Positions 21,643 through 34,100 of a DNA stretch of 54,382 bases are shown here, piece by piece. Origin of the DNA: Byssothecium circinans (taxonomy: Eukaryota > Ascomycota > Dothideomycetes > Pleosporales > Massarinaceae). Each line of letters begins with the position of its first letter. Position 1 is the first letter of the stretch. Position numbers and translations under genes: made by a program. The notes under the pieces were generated by a model. That model made no database searches, was not told the DNA's origin, and saw nothing but the letters and a program-made list of their open reading frames with translations. The stretch spans positions 108,960-163,341 of the forward strand of contig ML977027.1 of NCBI GenBank assembly GCA_010015675.1. The letters are read 5' to 3'.

Positions 21643-24600
21643 CTACTCCACCCCCCTAACATCCCCGACAACGCTCCCCCAGACGCCCTCCCAATCCGGC
21701 GCCCCACCCCCATACGTACTCTCAAAAGCGGCGATGGCCAGACTGCCCAAAAACGGCCTCACAACCCGATCCACCAACTCGCGTCTCACCATCTCCAGAA
21801 CCTCCGCCCGTTCCTCTTTCTCTATAGCCTCGATCAAAGGGTCCAAGAACAGCGTTCTCATAGGCTCTGCGGACGACGAGGTAGACGAGGGTGGCGGTAT
21901 GTTTAAACGTAAATTCCGCGATGTCGGCGTTTCAGTCGACTGTAGCGCTTCCGCAATCTCGTCCGCGAGACTAGTGGGAGACGTGGTGTGCGTGGGTTTG
22001 TAGACTGCGTCGATGGTGTCGCTTATATAAGTCCATTCCAAGAGCTGGAAGTCGTCGGGATCGAGGACGATGAGTTCGTCTAGGAGCTTACAGGCTTGGA
22101 GTATGCCAGCATTGTTGTAGTGGTCCTTGTTATCGGCGTCTGGGAGCAAGCTCGACAGCGCGGACGTGAGTTCTGCGTTGATGGTTGGCCAGAGAGGCGC
22201 GAGATGGATCGAGCTTGTTTTTAGTATGATGGCGCGCAGGAGGACTAGGACTTCTGCGCGGGTGGCGGAGGAGGGGGACGATGCTGGGGTGGCGGCGAGG
22301 AGCTCGACGAGCTTTTCTGTGATTTGGGGGATGTTGGGTGTGAAGGCGTCCGAGATGCCGGCGAGGATTATGAGTGCGATGCGGCGGAGTGTGAGCTGGG
22401 TTTTGCGATCTGCTTCTTGTCTTGCGGATGAAGCGCCTACGCCGAACATGATTCCAGCTGTGGTAGGGGCAGAAAGCCTTGACAATAGCTCGGGTAGCCG
22501 ATCTTTATCTGAGTGTGTCCATTGTGAGAGAATTGGTAGCCACGACTCCTTCAGCAATGGCAAGGGAGTGTGGAAGAAGCGGGGGTCATTGAAGGCGTCA
22601 TAAATGTCTTTCTTCCAGAACTTGTTCGCTTGTGAGACTTTTGCGAGGCCTTGAAGCAGGTCTAGGATGCCTTTGGACACATTTTCGGGGAACGATTTTG
22701 CGCGGAAAGTGGGACCAACGACGGAGGTGGAAATGCTTGTCACGACACTGGTGACGCGCTCGTTCTCGACTAAAATGAGAGGGAGGTGAGGGACGATGGT
22801 GTTGAGGACAGTCACAACATCGTTGGCACGTTTTTGGCCTAGACTGCCGTTTGTGGTTATCAGTGTCTTCTCTAATGATGCTGTTTGGCTTGGATCTTGA
22901 AGGTAGCCCATTGAGCGTGTGGTGAAGACGGCCGTCAAAATTCTCTGGAAGATATCCTATGAAGTCGTTAACATTGTGCAGGTTGAAGGGATTGAGCGAC
23001 TTACTGCAAGCTCTTTCCTCATTTTTCGCTGCTCGCCAAAGTTTGTGTTGTCAACCTTTTGTCCGATCACCGCTGTGAATTCGAGTAGCGCAGGCAGGAT
23101 CTGTCGATGGGGAAGTGGGTTTGCGAGAACATCCCTTAAGAACAGCGTGCAGTCTTGCCAAATTTCATCCATAGCATCATCTTCCAGTGACTTGGTGTAG
23201 TCCACCAGGAACGCTACGAGATCTATCTCGGACAAGTCTGAAGTTAACGTAGACATCCTGTTCTGGTCCATCGCGTTCGGGTTGGTACGACTGTAGACTG
23301 CATTGAAAATCGCGGGTAAAGTGTGTCGCGGCTTGGAGCCGTTCAAGACGTTCAACAAGCCCATGACAGCGGCAGCTTGCATGTCATCCTTGGTAGAGTG
23401 CGCCCAAATGACGATCAACGTCTCAAGACATTCCAGGGCTTCCGCTGCGAAGAGATGCTCTAAGATACGTCGAGCTCGGTTGCGCATACGTAGAGATGTG
23501 TACCCGAATGATGACGATGATGACGGGTCTTGCAAGCCATTTTTTGGCCCGTAGCCTCCCCATGACCAAATGGCAAAGCAGATTCGTACACAGTCCTGAA
23601 AGCATAAAAGGACCGTAAGTCTGCTGTTAGCTGTAGGCGTGCGCGATTGATGCGTATCGGACGCGAAGACACCAGAGACCATGTTGCCAAAGAAGCCTTG
23701 AGGAACTTCCGGGGTCTTGTTAGCTGTTGCTTTTGTCTCTTGTACTGTCAATCGGTCATGCGCCCTGGCTAAGATTTGCTCTAGGCCATTGACAAGGGAT
23801 ATGAGGGTAGGTTCCGGAGAAATATCTGCGCCCATGTTTGGCGTAGTGAAGATGGTCTTGAGTTGTTCGAAAGTATAATTTATCTGTTGGCAGAAGCATT
23901 CCACCAGCGGGAGCAGATTCTGAAAGATGGCGTCGGAAAAGAGAGGAAGCACCTCGATCAGGAAATGCACCCAGTCGTCTAGAACAAGACGACTAGTAGG
24001 GGACGAGAACCCATATTTGAGAGTTTCAACTAGTTGAGGAGGTGGTGGAATAACTGCGGCTTCAACATCAACGGAATCCCTGTTCAATGCAATCGATAGC
24101 CTCGACCTGTGAGTGTTGATACCAGGAGCTTTTGGCTCCGCGTTGATTTCTGTGGGGGGGCGAACTAGTCTGATTTTGAGGGCTAGAAAGATTGCGTCAA
24201 GAAGGAGGCTCTGCAATGAAGGGCAGGCTGTTCTTAGGCGAGCCATCAATGGTACCTCGAGTTCCAGGTCTCTGAGCGGATTCACGAACGCGCTCGAGTA
24301 GATCTGAATTATGATTCCGACCGATAAACGATAGAGCTCGTGAAGATGGGGCGCTTTCGAGGAGTTTGCCTCGCCAATGTTGATGGAAAGCGTCCTCATG
24401 CAGAATTTGACGAGCCATTCCTGGAGTGATGTTTTCAAAGCGGGATCAACAGCGTCGGGACTAGGCTCTTCAGCCAAAGTTACCCACGTATAGTGAGAAG
24501 GCCGCCTTAGTATTTGATGGATATGCCTCAGGTAGTAAAGGCAGTCTTTTGTATCGTCCGCATAGGGTCGCGAAGTCCGTGCCGAAGAGGTCTTGCCTGG

Positions 24601-27433
24601 TGCTAGACTATCGTTCTCCGAAAGGCATTGCAACGACTGCAGGCGTCCGGTGAGCACTTCCATTACTTTGTTCAGGCTTGGCAAATCCTGCAGCCAAGTC
24701 CGCATGAAGGCAGCTGTCTCAGTACCTTCCTCTTCAAGACCATCAAGAAGGAGAAGAAGTGGTCTCGTGAGGACTGATTGGAAGCTTACTGCCTGTGACG
24801 GCGGCAGCGGTGTCATATTCCCACTCTGACGGCGGGAAAAGCTCCCGCGTTTCTCAGACTGCAGACTGAGCTCGTACATGGTGTGAGACCAAAGAACGGA
24901 AAATCGACGTCCAACATCGGCTGAGCCTATCGTCGACGCAGATCCGTAGCCGATTTCCTCAATAATGATTGAAGAAATAGCAGCCTCTACCATGCGATCG
25001 GATGGCGATATTGTATGCAGTTGTAGTATGGATCTTACAGCTTCCACGTGATATTTCGGCATCAATGGCGATAAGTAGTGCCATAGCGAGGCTACCAGAG
25101 GGTGAATGAGCTCTGATATCTGTGAGCTGCTGATATAAGGTTGAGAAGGCTTCGCAGTTTGTAGAGCTGTGAGAACTGTTGTGAGAGCGTTAAGATGCGG
25201 GAAGGGGAGGGGGTGTTGGATCGAGCCCGCCGTGGTTGAAAGCAGTTGCTGGAATACAGAAAAGAGGTCCAACTCATCCAGGCCTGTCAGTCGGTCTGCT
25301 TTGACAACGATGTTCGACAAAATTCTAGAGGGCGTCTCTGCGGAGTAGACCGAATTGGGCTTGATAGATGCAATAAATATCCGCGATGACTCTCGAAGGA
25401 TGAGCTGGCCCAGCACGGCTGCTGAGAAAGGGGGATCGACTGTTTCCCAACTACCCGGCGACTCTTCGTAGAACGTGAAAATTTTCTTCGTGATGGTTTC
25501 TGGCGAAACGCTTTTGGGAAGGCTTGACTTCTCGCTAGCAGAATCGTCTTTGATTGCGCGCTCGGGAACAATCTGTACGAGAGAATCTGCAACCTCGAAG
25601 GCTAGGTTTGCAACTTCCTTGTTCAGTGCGATCTTACTCGCTAGACTCACATTGAGCGCGGTGAGTGTCGATAATATCATCAGAGGCATATGATGAACAA
25701 GCATATCCTCATCCTTCAAATTGAAGCGTGCAAGAACAAATTTGGCTAGCTTCATCTGCCGCAGAGCCTCTTCTTGGCGGGTACGAAAGTCCAACGATGA
25801 GGATACTAGCTCTATAAGCTTGCCCCAGATCAAGTCGCTGTCCACGCCATCGAAGAAAGTACTTGCACTTCGCATCACCTCATCAACCTCGTCCTTTGCA
25901 GCGCTCTCGCTATACGAGTGAACGCTTTGCAACGCCGGCAGGAAGACTTCCGGAACGACCAGACCGCCTACCTCTGAACGGTCCATGAGTGAAAGGCAGA
26001 CTCGAAACGGCCGCGCTCGCTCAGCAGGGAGCTTAGAAGGCCGATTAATCATCTTCAATACACTCTGCGTCAAAGCTTGGAGACCGTGCTGCGAGAAGTA
26101 CGCGGCGTGGAAGGTGGAAGGATCCACGTGTCTATCTTGAGTCGGGGTGAGGAGAGAGTCATTGCCTTCAGTCATGGTCGGCTCTGGTCCCAGAAACCAA
26201 GCCCAAAGCCTCCGATTCAGACTCATGTCTTTGCGCGAGACGACACCTGCGGCGGCGGCAGCTAATCGCTCGAGATCTTCCTTGCCGAGGCGCTGTTGCA
26301 GTACGGGGGAGTCCAAAGGGAGGTGACTGACGAGCAGATCAAGAAATCCGCGCTGGACGAGTAGCTGCGTATCGTACAGACCGGACTCGAAGCAGCGAAT
26401 AAGGAGACCTGGCTCTGGAGATATGGCGGCTTCGGCTTCGGCTGGTAAATTATCGGATGAGGCTGTTCCATCTAGTGTTGCTGAGCCTCTTCTCCGGGCA
26501 ACACCAAACTTTGGCAGGCGCCGGACAAGATAAGCAAGAGCGCCCTGTCTTCTAGATGGGTTAGTGATGGTGGCCAGGAAGAAGCACTGCCAGAAGTGAG
26601 ACGAGCTGGCTTTGCTCTTGACGTCGGTGATCTCGTCCGGGTGACTCTTGACGGCATCACGAAGCTTGTCGAGGGCTGAGACCATACGCTCAAAGTCCTC
26701 GCTGGTTTCGTCTTCCAGGCCTGGCAGTAGCGACAGGATGACGGCTTTCAGTGCTGGCCGGAGAGGGACCGCACCCAGCTTCAAGATGTGGTCCTCAAAT
26801 ACGGAGAGAAATAGTGGGCGAACTGATAGAGAAGCAAATGACAAGACGGAAGCCAAGCCTGGGAAGTAGAGATTGAGGTCACGGGCGAGTGCATCTTGCT
26901 GGGTCGAAGTCAGTGACTGCAGACAGCATTCGTGGGAAATAGCGTACACCAATGGTAGAGAAGACAAAGCCGTAGACTTCAATGGCTTTTTGATGCACGC
27001 CGGAAGGTAAAGCTGGATTCAAGCACTGCGCTAATCGCAGTGCGACAGTATCGCTATGTGGAATGACCGACGTCTCGGGCGGATGCGACTGGAGAGCCTA
27101 CGCAGCCGTATAAGCACAATTCCTCCCAATTCCAGATACCAGGGCATATTGACCTTCAGAAGCCTCGCCAGAAACGATATATAGTCGGCCCATTCCTGCT
27201 GCGCGGTGTCCCAGAGGGCCAGCGCACGTTCGACGCCGGCAGCATAACGACGGAAGTTCTTGTCCTTCTTTTGCAACGCTACAATCTCCAGTGAGCCTTG
27301 TATTCCAGTTTATACCCCCAGTGTTGTACGTACCCTCCTCTGCGTTGTTGCGCATTACTCGGGGCGAAGGCGACGAGCGGCCGGAACGCGTTGGCGAGAA
27401 TATCTGCAGGTTAGCAGATATATCATGAGACAT
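21643..27433 (-). CDS. DOP1: DOP1 (Dopey) family trafficking protein
   Basis: Five exons (27433-27334, 27278-27154, 27097-26948, 26898-23005, 22956-21643) join in phase to 1860 aa, the usual size for filamentous-fungal DOP1/DopA. The N-terminal Dopey domain is clear: RYAAGVERALALWDTAQQEW, FLARLLKALQ, LRLAQCLNPALPSGVHQKAI and YFPGLASVLSFASLSVRPLF. The remainder is helical-repeat-like, with conserved blocks to the end. DOP1 works with the Arf-GEF-like protein Mon2 (and Neo1 in yeast) at the endosome-Golgi boundary. Loss of the Aspergillus homologue affects cell patterning. Introns are 49-56 bp and lie mostly in the first 500 bp. The gene looks intact. It starts 275 bp from a divergent small gene. 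Confidence 0.95.
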
Positions 27434-27708
27434 GCTGGGCCTGACAGTAGAAGAAGTGTACAGGTGTGAGATGTAAGGCGCAGGACATGCTGTTCATAAT
27501 GCGACTGCATTCACATTCACATACTCTTTGCTGCTGCCTCGATGGGCTTCAAAGGTGTTCCTCGGCGCCGGCGGAACGAAACGCCGGCCAAGGTTGCGCC
27601 GCCTTCACATGCATGCCGCCGCGGACAGCATCACCCGTCGGCGACCCAATACTTTGACGCCATCACTCGCTAGGACGTTCATCAGTAGCAGGGAATGCTG
27701 CAGATGCA
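27434..27708. promoter_or_regulatory. Shared upstream region of DOP1 and the PPxY membrane gene
   Basis: A 275 bp spacer between two divergent start codons must carry both promoters. A small non-conserved frame runs through it. No TATA box stands out. Confidence 0.5.
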
Positions 27709-28110
27709 ATGAGCAACCCGTCGTCGGTATGAAGAACTACAATTGCCACCTATCTATGAAACTTTTCCTGACAGCAGCAGACCCCCCGCGGTTACCCCCC
27801 TCCCCCTCCATGGCAGCCACCGCAATACCATACCCTTCCCCCAGACGGGCCTCCTCCCTCCTACGATGATGCGACGCACTCCGAGACCTCTCCCCTCCTC
27901 GTTGGCCCTCCCCCAGATTACGGCGCCTACCGAGCGTACCCCGAGCCAGACGAAGAATCATCGATGGCAAGTAGCGAGATCGACGTTACAGAGAGATCGT
28001 TTCCAGAATGGTTTGGCCAGATCGTAGTTGTGTGCATGTTTGTCGCCATCTGCTACGGCTTCTGGAAGCTTGCGATGGACTTTCCAGATTTGGCCGGCCA
28101 ACCTCCTTGA
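27709..28110 (+). CDS. Small single-pass membrane protein with three PPxY motifs (117 aa)
   Basis: The first exon codes only six residues (27709-27726). A 48 bp intron (GTATGA donor, CTGACAG acceptor) joins it in phase to 27775-28110, for 117 aa. The N-terminal half is proline-rich with PPQY at 21-24, PPSY at 33-36 and PPDY at 52-55, plus SPLLVG. One hydrophobic helix (about 89-106, IVVVCMFVAICYGFW) lies near the C-terminus, leaving a 12-residue tail. PPxY is the ligand of WW domains in Nedd4/Rsp5 ubiquitin ligases. Small membrane proteins with clustered PPxY motifs serve as Rsp5 adaptors on endosomes or vacuoles in yeast. That role is inferred here; I know no exact homologue. The spliced model removes an in-frame TGA, which supports the intron. 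Confidence 0.7.
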
Positions 28111-31100
28111 GAGATGAGACTGCATTCGGGCATCGTAACTTTTTCCCTATGCTGTATATCCGGACCGATGTACGAGAGATTTGATGCCAATTTTGTCACT
28201 CCCGAAAGCCATGGCGGGGGACGCGCAATAGAGCTATTGTCTCAACGCAGTCGCACGCGGTTCAACCATCGGAGCTGTCAAAGAGAAGGACAACCAGTGT
28301 AGAACAGCCTGCGAAGATACCCCTAGGAGCCTGGAAGGACCTATAGAAGCTTGAAGAAGTAACATGGCGGTGGTTCAACGAGCCGATGGTAATCCTAGCG
28401 AAGGATGCGAGGATAATGGTTTGGATTGGATGTCGCGGTTCAGGAACCCTCACACCAAAAGCCCCTTACCCCAAAGGCGACTTCTACATGTTCAGTTCGT
28501 CAGGGAAATTGGTACTTGCATTCAGCCCAGAAGGTCGCATTTGGATGAGCCAGCTGTCCTGGTGTTACCATCGGTTTAGCTTAGCATAGCTATGCGCGAG
28601 AAATCCCCTCTCTCTTCCAGCACCTCCAATACAACTCCACTTCCCTCTCAATGTAACCGATGATATTTCCATTCCCACTCCACGTTCGACCGCCTTTTCA
28701 GCCGTTCTCTGACTCTGCACAGTGACCTTTAAGTCTCTACACAGCCTACCAAGATCGAGCGCAGATCTAAAGCTATATCCAGATCATGGAGTCATGGAAA
28801 GTCATTCACACGACACCGCCTCCCCACGCGCGAATACACTCCTTTTTTGCTTTTAGTACCCTTGCTACCGTCAGCCCTACTGTCAACCTACCACGCGCAG
28901 CCAATCAGATCTCCCGGATCTCCGCAAGATCAACAACCACCAAACTCCAAGGGGGCAGCTTTGCGCAGCAAGTCTCCCCATACTCGCTCAATTGTCGCAC
29001 CCGATCATGCATGTCTTCCTTCACCGACTGAACGAAAATCTGCCTGTATTTCTACCGATTGAGATCAAACTCTGTCGATCAGTGCCACCCAGCCCCCACC
29101 ACGACCGCACTCTCCGAACAAGGCGTGCTTGGAAGTCTCGGCGCTTTTAGCAGGCCGACGGGGGAGGATTTGCTTTCTCACCGGTGGTCACTGGTGGCCA
29201 CTGGTAATTAGAAGCGGATCATGTTCTATCTCCCAGTTCAAGTCTTGGCGAATCAACGGTTGAATCACAAATTCAAGATAGAACATTGCCTTTTCAAGTA
29301 AATGGCCCAAGACTCATTACGTAGGGCGACGGTAACTCCGAGAGCAAGGCTGTCACTTAGTCGTCGCAGGAAGCGGAGATCCACGGCTTTCACCACGAAC
29401 TAGGCGAAGACCCAGCAAGCTTAGTTAACTATGCTTGATTAGTCCTCACTCAGACACAGGTACAGTGACGACAAGGACAACGAGCTGAAAGACCAGTCGC
29501 GAGCAGCGTCAAAGGCGGTCATCTGACCATGTCATGACACCGAGCCTTTCACAAGAAAGCTGTATCAAATGGACAAGGGAATGCTTACTCGGTGTCCAGC
29601 TTCGATGAAGGAGGACCCAGGGGGAGTCGGTATTGATGGCCATACATTATCCAGAAACACAACTAATATAACCGCTTTACCATCACCATTAGTCCTTTCC
29701 TCTTATACACGGAGTCGCGACCGGGACGTTTGTTCCCTCGGTACCCCTAATTTCAGCTATTGACAATAACATCATGCACGAGGATGCACCGCGTGAGACA
29801 ACCAACTCACTTGGTTTCCAACGACGAACCCTCCAGCCCACTACCTTATCCTCACCGGACAGGCGCAACAGCCAATCTGCACCACGCACTCATGTCTTAT
29901 CATCAAACTCCATCTTCTCATTGGTATCTCAGATACGAAACTCTTCCACTATGCAAGCCACCGCCCCCCATATAATGCAAACATTCCACACCACCACCTC
30001 ATGCAGAGGTTCCCCGTTCAAACTTCAGCCTCAAAACTAGGGCCCGACAATGTCTTACAAGTGAATACAAAGGGAAAGGGAAAGGAACTGCCACCGCCAC
30101 TAGCACCCACATCCTGCCTGTAAGCTACACCAAACAGTCCCAGCGGTCAGCATCAGGCCTTATCCGACATCGACCGTCCTTGTCATAAGCAAGGGCCCAC
30201 ACACACGCAAATCCTCCCGTTCAGCTCGATCACCGGTGCATAAAGTATCCGCTCGTTACAGGCTCCTCGTCATCTCGCCCCAGGACAACAGTTTCATCCT
30301 CTGTAGCCTTTAGTCCTTTGATCCTTGATGGACGTGGTCTAAGCCATCTTACTACGCATTGGATTAGCACAGCGCACTGGAGTTGTATCCACATACATGC
30401 CAAACCCGACCATATCCATGTTCATGTTCCATCATACTGACCTGACCCCTTTCGTAGCCTCTACCACCATCATGAGCCCGCCCACGATCTCAACCTTAGT
30501 TTAAGACTAAGCCTCCATCTTAGAACGCCCTCAACCATTGGATCGCCATCGGAAAGTCTGTGTTCTCCTGGTCCTTCGGGTCCCCGTCTTCATCCTCACG
30601 CATCTTCACACGTACATGGCAGATTTGTGCTCCACAATACAGCAACTAGCAAGCACCATTCGCCCAAATACCACACTCCACACAATCCCACACAATCCCA
30701 AGCGTCTCCGATCCTTCCTGAATCAGCATCCTATCCAGAATGCCGACGCGGCGACGCATCTCTTGCAGTTAAGCGGCATGCTCTCCTTTTCAACTTTCAA
30801 GTACACAGCCCGCAGCCCTATGGTACCGCGCTGTGGCAGTTTTAATGTATGTAATGTACAGTGTGTCATGATGAAGTGCGCGTCAGGATAATATAAGTCA
30901 TGTCCATGCTCATTTTGTACTGTCAGATTATGGAGAAACGATTATAGAGCCCTTACAGCGCGCTGGGAGGATATGTCGTTTGCATTGAAGGGCGCAACTA
31001 GAGATCAGTTTAGGCTTTGATGTAGAGAGGCTGGGTTTATTTTCAGGATGGCGCGGAAAGGGAAACCACGTCTTTCGGCAGCCTGTTATCCATTTACGTT

Positions 31101-34100
31101 TTCGGGGGGTGGGAATCACTGTTTACTAGATAATGATTTTTTGGGGGGACGAGGGGGTGCTGGTTGTTGAAGTTTGCTGGCGAGCGGGGCGTTGTTGTAG
31201 AGGAGGTGTAGTTAATGGGTGGGTAGAAGGGAGTGCCGTTATGGTGAGGCTGCAGTGAATGGTGTAGCTTTCGGCGGAGGAGGCGCCATATGAGGATGTT
31301 CGGGGGATGATGGAGGTGGAGAGGGAGTTGGAATAACGTGATTTGAACCTCTAAGATGATGCGGTTCCAGATGATCGTTTCTAGAAGGTGGCTTTTTCAT
31401 CTCATGCCAGCATTATATTCTGACGTCCTGGTCCATTACATGGCCTAGCTTCTGTTCTCCGATCCATACAACGACGTCCACTGTGACGCTTTCTCGGCCA
31501 TGTCTCTAATGCGCTTTCTTCCTGTCTTCACTCCTCGCCCTCCGCGTTCCAGTATCAGCGGGCATGGTCTCTCCAAATGACCTGGCGATGATCCCTGACT
31601 TTCTCTAGCAGGAACCCTCCTCAGCTTGGAAAAAGTAGCGCATAGTCAATCACTCTATTCTTTTAGACGCCTATGGAGACAGTGGCTGGGAAGAAAGACG
31701 TTTCTTTATGGCCAAGGGATGATTTTCAACACTAGACGTAGTTATGGATCGCACCAACTATTCAGTTGTGTGTTGGCGGGCTCAGAGATGAGGATAGGCA
31801 GAGTGACAAAGTCGGGGGTTTAATGTGAACGCGGGGGAAAACAATTCCTTCTTTTGCTCGAAGTTGGAACTTTTATCTCGCCAGGATATCAAAAGTGTAA
31901 AAGGGCCGTGTTTCCTATACTTCTCCGGGAAGTCAAAGTCCACTGTTAATGAGGTGTCGCCGGCGAAGATCAACTCGCGCGCACGACGACGTGGAAAAAG
32001 TAGATACAGTAAGAGTGCAATGAAAGTTGAACCAGACCACAGGACAAAGACGTGAGATAATTACAGCAGAATACTTAGTACTGAAAACTACTTAGTCACA
32101 GCTACAGTCGCAGTCGTTCAGTGTTGCATGCGGTGAACTCTGAAAAGTCACGTGAGAGAACCTAAGTAATGGCATGTGATTAAAGTCGAGGCACAAGATG
32201 AAGTTTACAGGTCACTCATACAACGAAAGTCGCGACAGCTGTCTCCGCATTCGTTTCGCTATTATCGCACTCGGATGCGCCAGATCACATTACGTGTACA
32301 TGTAGTTCAGACAGTGACTCGTGCAATACAACCACCAGACCCCTTTCCGTCCTCGTTCAACTCCCCAAAGCCAAGGCCCAAGAACAGAGGGAAAATATGG
32401 TACAACGTTGGTGGTGGCAACCTCCTCCTTCCCTCTGCACCAACCGACCAATTACCCAGTCTCCCGAGGCCTCCCCAAACGGGCCCCATGAGAAAAGACT
32501 AATGAGACGGTACGAAGCGCTGAGGCTTGCAGGTTGCATACCATTATACAACAACCTTTCGTATCTGCAGCCTATAGGGTGCCGCATCGGGGGAGCGAGT
32601 GTAGGAAGCTATCTTTAGGGGCGGCTGCTAGCCATCAAGAAGCGTTCCATACCTACCATATGGCACCGTATAGCATGTGCATGCATCTTGCGAAACTACC
32701 ATTTTGGGAAGGATGTTGCGAGGTGGGGAAGATGGTGTACTTTACTTTCCCTGGAGTATGCGAGGACGGATTGATATGGAAACACAGGTTAACATGTTCT
32801 GCGGGTTGTGGGAAGGAGATCTCCTCTGGATTGTGTGTACGGTTGTTCTCATTAACAGGAATGGCGTGCTACGGCCGCGTGGTCGGTTACCATAGGAACT
32901 TGGACGATTTCAAGTCAAGTCCAAGTCTCACATGTGCGTAAAGAAGGGTCCCAGTAGAGTAGAACGAGGCAGACACTCAATCTCCCTACGTCTCGCACCT
33001 GCATACACATACGCCGCAATCTAGGTACCGCTCACCTTGGCTCTCTGCATCTGCATCGGCAAAGAAACCCTCGCGACGCATCGCTTTGCCCTGCGGAACA
33101 ACGACCCCCGTTGCCACGCGGCTCATGCATTTCAAGCACGCTTCCCAAAGAGGTATGCACGGCGCTGGAAACACCCACGCCGAAATGCTTGCTCCGATCC
33201 AACATCACTGACGTACTAACATGTGCCGGTGTACGCTTCGGTCGATAAAGCCCGAGTATTTCTGCCCCCAACTTCAGACCATGATCTACCTGGAGTACAC
33301 GGTCCTTTTTACTTGCCTTTTTAGACTTTGCAAAACTATCTCCTTTTGAGGAAGTTTACGCAGCTTTTCGGAAAATGCAGAGGAGTTGTTTGTTTGTAAC
33401 CGGAGGCTGAGACTTCGGGCTCGCAAGATTGTAAAGTGAAGAAAGGCGTTGAGTCGGCAAGCGACAGCGTTGACTGCCGTCGGCGTCCGCTCAAGCGAAC
33501 CGGAGACGAAAGCATATCTGAAACGCGCTGCGGCGACGTTCGTTCACTTAGCCACATCAGCCGCGATGTACGATCAATCCATCTGTCCTCTCTTTGACCC
33601 AGCCTCATCTAGGCAGCGATAGGCCGCGGAGCTGTAGACTTCCATCGTGATGGTGTCGGGAATGCGCTGCCAGACTTTTGCGTCTATGTCCGGAGCTAAA
33701 TGGCAGCTGAGCGAGGATGAGTCGAGTTAAGGTCGGCGACTACACCGGTGGGTATGGTAGCGACAACAGACACAATTACTGCGAGCGGCACCTTGGAGCG
33801 ACGATGGGGACGGGCTTTGAGTCCTCTAACCTCAATTGACAGAGTGACCGCTTGATCTGTTGCTTTCCGTGCCGCTATAAAGAATTTCCCCATCGTTCAA
33901 ACCCAGCCCTCGCGGCTGATTGACCGCTACTACAGTACCTCTCTTCGTTGACCCTTTCATTCAATGCAACATCGTGTGCCATCCTGGGCTCAATAATCTT
34001 CCTCGGTCGATCACCTGTACTCTAGGAAGGAGTCGGTGAAAGATAGCGATGTCGAGCCAGAGTGAGAGTCCTGCCAGAACCCCGGAGCGCGTGCATGTGC

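Noticed and set aside
22127..22603. 158-codon plus-strand ORF within DOP1
   Set aside because: Antisense to a well-supported DOP1 exon.
29222..29285. Inverted repeat ATGTTCTATCT/AGATAGAACAT as a transposon end
   Set aside because: Arms of only 11 bp with a loop of about 45 bp, no target duplication and no coding sequence; likely chance.
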